DNA of 7,873 nt from Pseudomonadota bacterium (GCA_021815905.1 JAKAZP010000111.1:1-7873); one strand, 5' to 3'. Positions 1 to 7,211 are shown, counted from the stretch's first letter. A program made the numbers and translations. Notes: generated by a model not told the origin, from the letters alone.

Positions 1-1881
1 CTTTCCCGGACCCGCCATGATCGAGCGGATCTGCCGGGCCTCGAGCGTCTCCTCGTGCAGCAGCGCCGTGGCCAGACGATGCAACGCGTCCCTTCTCGTC
101 TCGAGGATCTCCCGCGCCCGGGCGTGATTACGCTCGACGAGGGCGCGTACCTCCCGATCGATCGTCCGGGCCGTCTGCTCGGACATCCCCTTGAGGCCGC
201 CTTCGCCATCCTGCGCCTCATCGAGCGCGGTACCCGAGGAGTAATCGAGCGGCCCGAGCCGTTCCGACATGCCGTACTGGATCACCATCCGGCGGGCGAT
301 CTCCGTCGCCGCTTGAATGTCGTTCGAGGCTCCGGTAGTGACTTGTTCGGGACCGAAGATCAGCTCCTCGGCCACCCGTCCCCCGAGCAGCGCGGAAATG
401 CGGCTCTCGAGCGACTCGCGGGTGAAGGTCGCGCGGTCCGCCTCGGGCAGATACGCGGTCACGCCGAGCGCGTACCCCCGTGGCACGATGCTCACCTTGT
501 ACACGGGGTCGTGGTCGGGAACTTCGAGGCCGACGATGGCGTGCCCCGCCTCGTGATAGGCCGTCAGTTTCCGCTCCTCCTCCGATTGGTGCAGGGAACG
601 ACGCTCCGGGCCCATGAGGATCTTCTCGCGGCCCTGCTCGAGCTCCGCCATGCTGACGCAGGGACGGCCCGCGCGGGCCGCGAAGAGGGAGGCTTCGTTG
701 ACCAGATTCGCGAGCTCCGCCCCCGAGAACCCGGGCGTACCGCGGGCGAGGACGGCCAGCTCGACATCGGCGGCAAGCGGTATGCGGCGCATGTGAACGC
801 GCAGGATCTGCTCGCGGCCGTGCAGGTCGGGCAGGGGCACCACGACTCGCCGGTCGAATCGACCCGGCCGAAGCAGCGCCGCATCGAGCACGTCGGGCCG
901 GTTCGTGGCCGCGATGACGATGATCCCCTTGTTGAAGTCGAATCCGTCCATCTCGACCAGCAGCTGGTTCAGCGTCTGCTCGCGCTCGTCGTGTCCGCCT
1001 CCCGCGCTGGTCCCGCGATGGCGGCCCACCGCGTCGATCTCGTCGATGAACACGATGCACGGGGCGTGGCTCTTCGCCTGCTCGAACAGATCGCGCACGC
1101 GAGACGCCCCCACTCCGACGTACATCTCGACGAAGTCGGAGCCGGAGATGCTGAAGAACGGCACACCGGCCTCGCCGGCGATGGCCCGCGCGAGCAGCGT
1201 CTTGCCGGTTCCGGGAGAGCCGTACACGAGAACACCCTTCGGGATGTGCCCGCCGAGCCTCTCGAACTTGCCAGGGTCCTTGAGGAACTCGACGATCTCG
1301 GCCACCTCCTGCTTCGCCTCATCGATGCCGGCGACGTCGGCGAAGCTGGTCTTCACCTCGTCGGCTGCAAGCTGACGGGCGCGGGAACTGCAGAAGCTCC
1401 GAGCCGGTCCGGGGGCGTCCTTCGCTCCCTTCGTTCTCATGAACAGCACCAGTCCCCCGAACAGCAGCAGGGGCAGCACGTAGAGGAGCGCATCGTTGCC
1501 GAGCGTGACATCGCTCACCGCCGACGCGCGGATCCGCACGCCGTTGCGCACGAGATCATCGATGGTGGCGCGGCTTGCGGCTTCGGGCACAAGGGTCCTG
1601 AAGCGCGTCCCGCCCTTGAGCGTCCCGCGCATGCTCTGTCCCGAGACGACGACGCGCGCCACTTTCCCCGCGTTCACATCGGCGAGGAAGTCCGAGTAGA
1701 TGAGGTCGGTTTCCTTCTGCGGCGCGGGGGGCGTGCGAGCGACGTCGAGCGGCAGGCTGTAGGCGGTGGTCTCGCCCGCATAGACGCTCTGGGCCCCCGC
1801 GCACCCGGCCGCCGACAGCAGCGCGGCCGCGACAGCCGCCATGAAAACGCCCGGTCGCCGATTGCGCTCCAAGGGCGCCAT
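1..1881 (-). CDS. ftsH: FtsH-family ATP-dependent zinc metalloprotease, 3' end beyond the window
   Basis: This is a membrane-anchored AAA+ protease that unfolds and degrades misassembled membrane proteins and short-lived regulators. 627 codons are present with no stop; most FtsH proteins are about 610-650 residues, so only a short tail is missing. Visible in order: a hydrophobic N-terminus (11-29); a periplasmic FtsH-ext domain (about 58-122, beginning IYSDFL); a transmembrane segment (132-148); Walker A GSPGTGKT (221-228); a pore loop with MYVGVG (253-258); Walker B IVFIDEID (276-283); the second region of homology with arginine fingers R338 and R341; the zinc site HEAGH (443-447); and the probable third zinc ligand D521. 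All catalytic residues are intact. The first ATG is chosen because GAGGAG lies 6 nt upstream. Oddity: the N-terminus carries a lipobox-like SAAGC ending at Cys27. The variant N-terminus suggests a secondary FtsH paralogue rather than the housekeeping copy, but this is inference. The family call is very secure. Confidence 0.96.
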   Translation of the reverse strand, partial: MAPLERNRRPGVFMAAVAAALLSAAGCAGAQSVYAGETTAYSLPLDVARTPPAPQKETDLIYSDFLADVNAGKVARVVVSGQSMRGTLKGGTRFRTLVPEAASRATIDDLVRNGVRIRASAVSDVTLGNDALLYVLPLLLFGGLVLFMRTKGAKDAPGPARSFCSSRARQLAADEVKTSFADVAGIDEAKQEVAEIVEFLKDPGKFERLGGHIPKGVLVYGSPGTGKTLLARAIAGEAGVPFFSISGSDFVEMYVGVGASRVRDLFEQAKSHAPCIVFIDEIDAVGRHRGTSAGGGHDEREQTLNQLLVEMDGFDFNKGIIVIAATNRPDVLDAALLRPGRFDRRVVVPLPDLHGREQILRVHMRRIPLAADVELAVLARGTPGFSGAELANLVNEASLFAARAGRPCVSMAELEQGREKILMGPERRSLHQSEEERKLTAYHEAGHAIVGLEVPDHDPVYKVSIVPRGYALGVTAYLPEADRATFTRESLESRISALLGGRVAEELIFGPEQVTTGASNDIQAATEIARRMVIQYGMSERLGPLDYSSGTALDEAQDGEGGLKGMSEQTARTIDREVRALVERNHARAREILETRRDALHRLATALLHEETLEARQIRSIMAGPGK

Positions 1882-1887
1882 CTTGAT

Positions 1888-1893
1888 CTCCTC
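1888..1893 (-). promoter_or_regulatory. Shine-Dalgarno site of ftsH
   Basis: GAGGAG on the minus strand, separated by 6 nt from the ATG at 1881. It is a strong match at good spacing. It fixes the start at the first ATG rather than the in-frame Met14, so the basic N-terminal stretch before the hydrophobic segment belongs to the protein. Confidence 0.8.
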
Positions 1894-1920
1894 AGTTGGC
1901 CTCGCGCCGTGGAAAGTGTT

Positions 1921-1933
1921 GCCGATGATCGGC
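1921..1933. promoter_or_regulatory. Perfect inverted repeat in the ftsH leader/promoter region
   Basis: GCCGAT-G-ATCGGC has two perfect 6-bp arms around a single central base. It lies 40-52 bp upstream of the ftsH start, in the gap after ybhR. It could be an operator for a dimeric regulator. The single-base centre makes an RNA hairpin with the full stem unlikely. The half-motif GATCGGC occurs again at 1981-1987 in the same orientation. No regulator is identified. Confidence 0.35.
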
Positions 1934-1951
1934 CCAGCCGCATCCGTATTC

Positions 1952-1964
1952 CCCGAGCCTCGGG
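1952..1964. terminator. Weak hairpin between ybhR and ftsH
   Basis: CCCGA-GCC-TCGGG forms a 5-bp GC-rich stem with a 3-nt loop, 37-49 bp beyond the ybhR stop codon. Another short stem, GCGG-TCAG-CCGC, sits at 1986-1997 directly after the stop. Neither is followed by a T-run on the minus strand, so intrinsic termination would be poor. Some read-through from the ybh operon into ftsH is therefore possible. The gap 1882-2000 holds no gene. Confidence 0.25.
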
Positions 1965-2000
1965 TCCGTCGTTACACCGAGATCGGCGGTCAGCCGCAGA

Positions 2001-3110
2001 CTACGTGACCCGTCGACGGAACAGCCAGCCGGCCGCCGTCAGGGTTGCCACACCGATCACGGCCATCGGCCAAAGCTGACCGGCGAGCGAGGCGACGCCC
2101 GATCCCTGCAGGAACACCCCGCGCACGATCACCAGGAAGTACCGCATCGGGTTCATCAGCGTGAGCGCCTGCACCCAGGGCGGCATGTTGGCGATGGGGG
2201 TCGCGAAGCCCGAGAGGATCACCGATGGCACCATGAAGAGAAACGCCCCGAGAAGCGCTTGCTGCTGCGTGGCCGAAAGCGCCGAGATCGCGAGCCCGAT
2301 GCCGGTGACGGCGAGCACGAACAGCAGCAACCCGAGGTAGAGCGCCGCGAGCGAGCCGCGGAGCGGCACGTCGAACCACATCACGCTCGCCGCGATGATG
2401 ACCGACGCCTCGGCCGTTCCGAGCAGCAGACCGGGCAACCCCTTGCCGAGGAGAATGTCGAGCGGCCTGAGCGGCGTGACCAGGAGCTGGTCGAAGGTCC
2501 CGAGCTCCCGCTCCCGCGCGACCGACAGCCCGACCACCAGAATCGTGATTACCTGTGTCAGCAAGGCGACGATGCCCGGAATGATGAACCAGTGCGAATC
2601 GAGCGTCTGGTTGTAGAGCGCCCGCAGATCGAGCAGCGCCGGCGGCGTCCCACCCCCATGCCGGGCGGCCCATGCCAGGCTGAAATCCGTGAGAATGGTG
2701 CCCGCGTAGCCCTCCACCAGCAGACCCGTGTTCGAATTTCGGCCGTCGATGATGAGCTGCACGGGCGCGGGCCTGCCTGTGTAGAGGTCGCGGGAGAAGC
2801 GCCGGTCGATCGCCACCACCGCCTCGACGCGGCGCGAATCAATGAGCTCATCGAGGCGCTCGCCACTTCGAAGGACGGCCTTCACCGTGAAGGTCGGGGA
2901 GCCTGCGAAACGCGCGATGAGATCGCGGGAGGCTTCGCTCCCGTCCTGATCGTAGATCGCGATGGGCACGTGATTGAGGTCGAAGCTGGCCGCATAGCCG
3001 AACACCATCAGCTGGATGAGCGGCGGACCGATGAGGAGCCAGCGGCTGCGCGGATCGGACACCACTGCGAGCAGCTCCTTCCAGAGCAACGCCAGGATCT
3101 GCCGGCCCAT
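2001..3110 (-). CDS. ybhR: ABC-2 type transporter permease, YbhR-like
   Basis: This 369-residue inner-membrane permease is the last gene of a three-gene ABC exporter operon. The topology is that of ABC-2 exporters: a cytoplasmic start with KELLAVVSDPRSR (11-23); a first membrane segment (about 24-42); a large periplasmic domain (about 43-172, including IIDGRNSNTG at 120-129); then five more hydrophobic segments at roughly 174-197, 222-245, 254-279, 284-306 and 343-364. Between segments 2 and 3 lies the conserved cytoplasmic stretch VARERELGTFDQLLVTPL (197-214), which in this family is expected to contact the ATPase. The basic end RRRVT is cytoplasmic. From memory it resembles E. coli YbhR closely in length and motifs (DGRNSN, AREREQGT, STQQQA). 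The ATG lies 2 nt after the ybhS stop with no clear Shine-Dalgarno, so translation probably depends on re-initiation. It likely pairs with the YbhS-like protein as a heterodimer. Confidence 0.9.
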   Translation of the reverse strand: MGRQILALLWKELLAVVSDPRSRWLLIGPPLIQLMVFGYAASFDLNHVPIAIYDQDGSEASRDLIARFAGSPTFTVKAVLRSGERLDELIDSRRVEAVVAIDRRFSRDLYTGRPAPVQLIIDGRNSNTGLLVEGYAGTILTDFSLAWAARHGGGTPPALLDLRALYNQTLDSHWFIIPGIVALLTQVITILVVGLSVARERELGTFDQLLVTPLRPLDILLGKGLPGLLLGTAEASVIIAASVMWFDVPLRGSLAALYLGLLLFVLAVTGIGLAISALSATQQQALLGAFLFMVPSVILSGFATPIANMPPWVQALTLMNPMRYFLVIVRGVFLQGSGVASLAGQLWPMAVIGVATLTAAGWLFRRRVT

Positions 3111-3112
3111 GG

Positions 3113-4234
3113 TCAGTCGAGGCGCTTGCGCGCCCGCAGCCGCGCAAGCCCGATGAAGAGAACCGCCATGAGCGCCAGCGCCGCCGCATCCGGCAGGATC
3201 ACCGCGCGGATGTCTCCGGCGAGAAACACCGATTGCAGGATGGTGACGAAGTAGCGCGCCGCGATCAGATGGGTCAGCGCCTGGATGGCGCCCGGCATGC
3301 TGCCGATGTCGAACACGAACCCCGAGAGGATGAAGGCCGGAAGGAAGGTGGCGACGATCGCGATCTGGCCGGCTGCGAACTGATTACGCGCGAGGCTCGA
3401 GATCAGAAGCCCCATGCCGAGCGCCGCCAGCATGAACAGCGCCGAGCACGCGGTCAGCACGAGGATCGAGCCCTCGAGCGGCACCCCGAACAGAAACACC
3501 GCCATCGCGACCGAAGCGCCCATGCCGCCCATCCCGAGCACGAAATACGGAATGAGCTTCGCGAGCAGGATCTCCGACACCGTGACCGGGGTCACCATCA
3601 GCGCCTCCATGGTCCCGCGCTCCCATTCCCGGGCGATCACCAGAGCCGTGAGGAGCGCTCCGGTGAGCGTCATGATGACGGCGATGAGGCCGGGCACGAG
3701 ATAGTCGCGGCTGCGCACGTCGGGGTTGAATCGCATGCGCGGCCGCGCATCGAGGACGAGGGGCGGCGGCTCGCCCCGCTCGAGCGCGCGGCTCTGAAGC
3801 CAGTTTCCCCAGAGCTGCTGCACGTACCCCTCGACGATCCGTGCCGTGTTGGCGTCGACCCCGTTGACGATCACCCCGATCCGGGCGCCGCCGCCACTCT
3901 CGGCGCGGCGCGCGAAGTCGCTCTGCAGGTAGACGATGCCCTCCACCTGGCGTCCCGCAAGCGCCTGCTCCGCGCGCTGGATCGAGCGGAAGGGATACGG
4001 ACGAAGATAGCGGGAGTCTCCGAACGCGCCGGCGAAGCTCGAAGACAGGGCATCGCGCCCCTGCACCACGAGGGCGACGGGCACGTCGCGCGCATCGAGC
4101 GAGACCCCATAACCAAACACCAGCAGCAACACGGCGGGCAGCACGAACGCGATCGCGAGCGCCGAGGGGTCGCGGGCGATCTGCAGAAATTCCTTGCGTG
4201 TGAGGCCGAGCAGGCGTCGATGGGCTCGCTTCAT
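3113..4234 (-). CDS. ybhS: ABC-2 type transporter permease, YbhS-like
   Basis: This 373-residue inner-membrane permease is the partner of the YbhR-like subunit. It starts with a short cytoplasmic segment containing TRKEFLQIARDPSA (12-25), followed by membrane segment 1 (about 26-43), ending FGYGVSLD. A periplasmic domain of about 130 residues follows (IVNGVDANTARIVEGY, 122-137), then five further hydrophobic segments at about 179-201, 222-249, 255-281, 287-310 and 344-364. The coupling region AREWERGTMEALMVTPV (201-217) follows segment 2. It ends in RLD, like E. coli YbhS, and shares from memory EWERGTMEAL, RNQF and ARYFV with it. Its ATG overlaps the ATPase stop in an ATGA, and GGAGG lies 4 nt upstream inside the ATPase gene, so the two should be translationally coupled. 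YbhFSR has been linked in E. coli to drug and cation efflux; the substrate here cannot be read from sequence. Confidence 0.92.
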   Translation of the reverse strand: MKRAHRRLLGLTRKEFLQIARDPSALAIAFVLPAVLLLVFGYGVSLDARDVPVALVVQGRDALSSSFAGAFGDSRYLRPYPFRSIQRAEQALAGRQVEGIVYLQSDFARRAESGGGARIGVIVNGVDANTARIVEGYVQQLWGNWLQSRALERGEPPPLVLDARPRMRFNPDVRSRDYLVPGLIAVIMTLTGALLTALVIAREWERGTMEALMVTPVTVSEILLAKLIPYFVLGMGGMGASVAMAVFLFGVPLEGSILVLTACSALFMLAALGMGLLISSLARNQFAAGQIAIVATFLPAFILSGFVFDIGSMPGAIQALTHLIAARYFVTILQSVFLAGDIRAVILPDAAALALMAVLFIGLARLRARKRLD

Positions 4235-6009
4235 GCGGCCTCCGGCGGGGCGACCGCCTCGATGGCGGCGATGAACGCCTGCTCCATGGTGGGGTCGGGG
4301 TCCTTCGCCGTGCGCGCGGCCTCCTTCAGCTCATCCGGAGTTCCCTCCCGCAGCACCCGTCCCTGGGCCATGACGAGCAGCCGGTCGCAATACTCCGCCT
4401 CCTCGAGGAAATGCGTGGTGACGAGCACGGTCACCTGCCGCTCCGCGAGTGCATTGATGCGGCGCCAGAACTCGCGCCGCGCAAGCGGATCGACTCCCGA
4501 GGTCGGTTCGTCGAGAAAGAGAATGGCCGGCTCGTGCATGAGCGCACAGGCGAGCGCCAGGCGTTGCTTGAAGCCGAGCGGCAACTCGCCGGCCTTGGCA
4601 TCGAGCAGCGGCTCGAGCGCGAACTCCTGCTCCGCCCAGGCGATCCGGGCACGTTGGCGGGCGCCGGCGAGGAGATAGACGCTGCTGAAGAAATTGAGGT
4701 TCTGCCTCACGGTGAGATCGCCATAGAGCGAGAACCGCTGCGACATGTAGCCGATCCTCCGGCGTGCCGTCGCCGCGGCCTTGCGCAGATCGAAACCGGC
4801 GACCTCCAGCGTGCCGCCCGAGGGTGGCAGCAGGCCGCAGAGCATGCGAAAGGTGGTGGTCTTGCCGGCGCCGTTGGCGCCCAAGAGGCCGAAGATCTCT
4901 CCTCGGCGGACCTCGAAGCTGACATCGTCGACGGCGGTGAATGCGCCAAAGCGACGCGTCACGTGCCGCACGCGGATCACCGCTTCGGCCGTGGACGACG
5001 CGGGCAGGTCGTTCGCGGCCGCGGGTGGCCGCGGCGCACCGCCCGCATGGGCCTGTGCGGCCTCATCGCCTCGCCTCATCCCGAGGCGCGCCACGAAGCT
5101 GTCCTCGAATCGCGGCGGAGTCGGAGTGACGATGAGTCCCGGAACATCGGTCAGCGTGAGCGCCGCCGGCGCGCTCGCCGCCTCCGTCACGACCCGCACG
5201 CGCCCTCCCTGGATCACGGTGTCGAGCACCCCGGGCACCCGCGCGAGACGCGTCTGCAGCGCCCGCCTTCCCGCCGGTGCGACCGCATAGAAACTTCGTC
5301 CGCTCATCTCGGCGGCGAAGTCGTCCGGGGGACCGCTGCCGAGGAGCCGCCCCTCGTGCAGCAGCCACACGTGCGCGCATCGCTCCGCCTCGTCGAGGTA
5401 GGCCGTGCTGAGGAGCACCGTCGCGTGCGCGTCCCGCACCAGGTGCTCGATGATCCGCCAGAGCTCGCGCCTCGAGATCGGATCGACTCCGACCGTCGGT
5501 TCATCGAGCAGCAGGAGCTCGGGAGGATTCACCAACGTGCACGCGAGCCCGAGTTTCTGCTTCATGCCTCCGGAGAGCCGCCCCGCCATGCGCGTGAGGA
5601 ACGGTCCGAGGCCGGTCATCTGCATGAGCGTCGCGTAACGCGGCGCGCGCTCCTCGGGAGCGAGCCCCTGGAGGTCGGCATAGAGATCGAGATTCTCCCC
5701 GACCGTGAGCTCATCGTAGAGACCGAACCGCTGGGGCATGTACCCGACCCGAGCCTGCAGCTTCAGCGGCTCTCGCACCGCATCGAGCCCCAGCGCTTCG
5801 ATCTTTCCGGAATCGGGCTTCAGGAGTCCCGCAATGAGGCGCATGAGCGTCGTCTTGCCGGCTCCATCGGGTCCGACGAGTCCGGTCACCCTGCCCCGCG
5901 ATGCCGAGGCCGTCACCCCGGCGAGCGCGGTGACCCGGCGATGGCCCGAGCGAAAGCTCCGGCGCACGTCCGCCAGTCGTATCGATGCCTCGAGGGGGTC
6001 AAGGTCCAT
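4231..6009 (-). CDS. ybhF: Tandem-domain ABC transporter ATPase, YbhF-like
   Basis: This 592-residue cytoplasmic protein holds two nucleotide-binding domains (NBDs) in one chain and powers the YbhS/YbhR-like permeases. NBD1 (about 9-240): Walker A GPDGAGKTT (46-54), Q-loop Gln93, signature LSGGMKQ (145-151), Walker B LLLLDEP with Glu170; the usual H-loop histidine is Ala203 (STAYLDEAE). NBD2 (about 344-565): Walker A GANGAGKTT (377-385), Q-loop Gln424, altered signature LPLGFKQ (476-482), Walker B ILFLDEP with Glu501, H-loop His533. A roughly 30-residue Ala/Pro-rich linker (311-343) joins them. The C-terminal DPDPTMEQAFI matches E. coli YbhF as I recall it, as does LPLGFKQR. The ATG at 6009 is the only possible start: the frame has a TGA shortly upstream and no GTG or TTG between. 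The Shine-Dalgarno is weak (GAG, about 7 nt upstream). It is first in the operon, with a 4-nt overlap to ybhS. RbbA/YhiH-type proteins are related but usually also carry a fused membrane domain, which is absent here. Confidence 0.94.
   Translation of the reverse strand: MDLDPLEASIRLADVRRSFRSGHRRVTALAGVTASASRGRVTGLVGPDGAGKTTLMRLIAGLLKPDSGKIEALGLDAVREPLKLQARVGYMPQRFGLYDELTVGENLDLYADLQGLAPEERAPRYATLMQMTGLGPFLTRMAGRLSGGMKQKLGLACTLVNPPELLLLDEPTVGVDPISRRELWRIIEHLVRDAHATVLLSTAYLDEAERCAHVWLLHEGRLLGSGPPDDFAAEMSGRSFYAVAPAGRRALQTRLARVPGVLDTVIQGGRVRVVTEAASAPAALTLTDVPGLIVTPTPPRFEDSFVARLGMRRGDEAAQAHAGGAPRPPAAANDLPASSTAEAVIRVRHVTRRFGAFTAVDDVSFEVRRGEIFGLLGANGAGKTTTFRMLCGLLPPSGGTLEVAGFDLRKAAATARRRIGYMSQRFSLYGDLTVRQNLNFFSSVYLLAGARQRARIAWAEQEFALEPLLDAKAGELPLGFKQRLALACALMHEPAILFLDEPTSGVDPLARREFWRRINALAERQVTVLVTTHFLEEAEYCDRLLVMAQGRVLREGTPDELKEAARTAKDPDPTMEQAFIAAIEAVAPPEAA
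4239..4243 (-). promoter_or_regulatory. Shine-Dalgarno site of ybhS inside the ybhF 3' end
   Basis: GGAGG on the minus strand lies 4 nt before the ybhS ATG, within the last codons of the ATPase gene. Together with the ATGA stop-start overlap at 4231-4234 it points to coupled translation of ATPase and permease in a fixed ratio. Confidence 0.7.
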
Positions 6010-6046
6010 GAGTGGCTCGATGATGCGCCGGCAGGTCTCGAGGGGT

Positions 6047-6106
6047 GCGGAGGATCCGGAAAATCATCCGCCATCGGGGGAAGCGGACGGTATAGCGGAT
6101 TTCCGC
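6047..6106. repeat. Cluster of GCGGA/TCCGC half-sites upstream of ybhF
   Basis: Five copies of GCGGA or its complement TCCGC occur in 60 bp, at 6047, 6067, 6083, 6095 and 6102. The first two belong to an imperfect 9-bp inverted repeat (6047-6055 with 6063-6071, one mismatch, 7-nt loop). The last two form GCGGA-TT-TCCGC. They flank the only plausible -10 for ybhF. They may be operator sites, but in GC-rich DNA such words are common and chance is a real alternative. Confidence 0.3.
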
Positions 6107-6207
6107 AACGGGCCGGGGGCGCGCGCCAGCGCTCACGAGCGCCGGACGATGCGGGCGCTGCGGTTCCGGCGCCGGTCGGCGACGCGTCGTCTCTCGCCCG
6201 CGACTTA

Positions 6208-6219
6208 GGTACATGTACC
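6208..6219. promoter_or_regulatory. Perfect 12-bp palindrome, candidate operator
   Basis: GGTACATGTACC is fully self-complementary with no spacer. It lies 24-35 bp upstream of the sigma-54-like element and 65-76 bp upstream of the ATG at 6284. It has a lower GC core than its surroundings, as is common for binding sites in GC-rich genomes. A dimeric regulator could bind it. I cannot name the regulator, and the element may act on either divergent gene. Confidence 0.4.
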
Positions 6220-6242
6220 ACTGGAACGCCCTACCGGGAGCG

Positions 6243-6257
6243 TGGCACAAAGGCAGC
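6243..6257 (+). promoter_or_regulatory. Sigma-54-like (-24/-12) promoter candidate
   Basis: TGGCAC followed by AAAGG and CAGC matches the -24 element exactly and keeps the GC pair of the -12 element at the correct spacing, although TT of TTGC is replaced by CA. Transcription would begin near 6269, about 15 nt before the ATG at 6284 and beyond the upstream GTG at 6242. That would support the ATG as the start. With the weakened -12 element this remains tentative. Confidence 0.3.
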
Positions 6258-6283
6258 CAAGGTCCGCGGAGCGAGCAGCCCTC

Positions 6284-7201
6284 ATGAGTACGATCGTCGA
6301 TATTCCGCTCCCGAGAGCCATGGAGGCGCCTTTCGCGAGAGAGCGACAGTGGCCCGCCATTCGGGGCGCGGAATTCCTCAGACCCCTCTTCCAGCACATC
6401 GTCGAGAACTGCCCGATCCCGGTGCTCGTGACGCGGGTGACGGCCGACGATGAGCCGATCGTCTATGTCAGTCCCGCCCTCGAGCGGCTCCTCGGCTACG
6501 ACGCCCGAGAGATGATCGGCCTCGACTGGCGCAAGCTCCTCTCCTACCGCGCCGATGCAGCGCCTGGAATCTCGTCCGACCACGCCGTGCTGAGCGACAA
6601 CATCCTCAGCACCCGACGCAAGGACGGGACGCCGGTGCATCTGCAGGCGAGGTTCTCGCCGTTGTTCACCGAGGCGGGGCTCGGATTCTGCGTGCTGGCG
6701 CTGCGCGATGTGACCGACGAGTCCCGCCTCAACGAGACCCTTGAGTTTCGCGCCCATCACGATGCCCTGACGGGACTTGCGAATCGCTACGCGCTCGATG
6801 AGCGGTTCAAGCAGACCGCGGACCAGGCGGAGCGTCGCGGCATGTCCTTCGCCCTCGTGCTGCTCGATCTCGACGGCTTCAAGCAGATCAACGATCGCCG
6901 GGGGCACGCCACGGGCGATGAGGTTCTGAGATTCTTCGCCGAGCGGCTGATGGAGCTCGTGCGCGCGGAAGATACCGTGGCGCGCCACGGCGGCGATGAA
7001 TTCGTGCTGCTGCTCGTCGACGGACCCGATCCCGAGGCCATCCGCGCGATCCTCGAGCGAGTCGCGGGCTCCCTCGCCTCGTTGAGTCCCGCGGTCGAGA
7101 CTTCCTGCACCGCCGGCGTCGCCCGCTTCCCCGAGGACGGCCGGACGCTCGAGGCGCTGCTGGAGGTCGCCGACCGCCGGCTCTACGCCGCGAAGCCCTG
7201 A
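6284..7201 (+). CDS. PAS-GGDEF diguanylate cyclase
   Basis: This 305-residue protein is predicted to make the second messenger c-di-GMP from two GTP. Residues are numbered from the ATG at 6284. The N-terminal half (about 30-146) is a PAS-type sensor: CPIPVLVTR (43-51), VSPALERLLGY (62-72), RRKDGTPVHLQ (111-121), ALRDVTDE (139-146). The GGDEF domain (about 156-305) has DALTGLANR (160-168), metal ligand D195 in LDLDGFKQIND, N203 and D204, and the active-site GGDEF (236-240, preceded by ARH). The inhibitory I-site RAED (227-230) sits the usual five residues before GGDEF, so product feedback is expected. No membrane segment or EAL domain is visible, so it is probably cytoplasmic. The start is uncertain: a GTG at 6242 would add 14 residues, and no start has a strong Shine-Dalgarno (GGAG lies about 12 nt before this ATG). 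The PAS ligand is unknown. It is followed after 22 nt by the HPF-CSD gene, probably in the same transcript. Confidence 0.92.
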   Translation: MSTIVDIPLPRAMEAPFARERQWPAIRGAEFLRPLFQHIVENCPIPVLVTRVTADDEPIVYVSPALERLLGYDAREMIGLDWRKLLSYRADAAPGISSDHAVLSDNILSTRRKDGTPVHLQARFSPLFTEAGLGFCVLALRDVTDESRLNETLEFRAHHDALTGLANRYALDERFKQTADQAERRGMSFALVLLDLDGFKQINDRRGHATGDEVLRFFAERLMELVRAEDTVARHGGDEFVLLLVDGPDPEAIRAILERVAGSLASLSPAVETSCTAGVARFPEDGRTLEALLEVADRRLYAAKP

Positions 7202-7211
7202 GAGCCCGCAC

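Larger units (their letters stand above)
6010..6283. other. Divergent intergenic region between ybhF and the diguanylate cyclase gene
   Basis: About 274 bp separate the two divergent starts, or 232 bp if the upstream GTG at 6242 is used. I see no convincing gene: open frames here are fragments of antisense frames. For the ybhF side, a TATACC (complement of 6089-6094) is a possible weak -10 about 80 nt upstream of the ATG, without a recognisable -35. For the plus side the best candidate is a sigma-54-like element at 6243-6257. Several symmetric sequences lie in between and are listed separately. Confidence 0.6.

Noticed and set aside
218..1060. Minus-strand 280-codon frame inside ftsH
   Set aside because: It runs on the same strand as ftsH but out of its frame, and the ftsH frame is uninterrupted across it. 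No frameshift is needed to read FtsH.
55..2079. Long plus-strand open frame (674 codons) opposite ftsH
   Set aside because: It lies antisense to a gene with a full set of FtsH motifs and a Shine-Dalgarno. Its translation is Arg/Gly/His-rich without recognisable domains, as expected from the reverse strand of GC-rich coding DNA.
5401..5403. Missing H-loop histidine in NBD1 read as a sign that ybhF is a pseudogene
   Set aside because: The frame is intact over 592 codons, the second ATP site is canonical, and the substitution appears to be a family feature of YbhF-like ATPases.
3233..6453. Long overlapping plus-strand open frames opposite ybhS and ybhF
   Set aside because: These are antisense to genes whose whole lengths match the YbhS and YbhF families. 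Their products are low-complexity, charged and without motifs.
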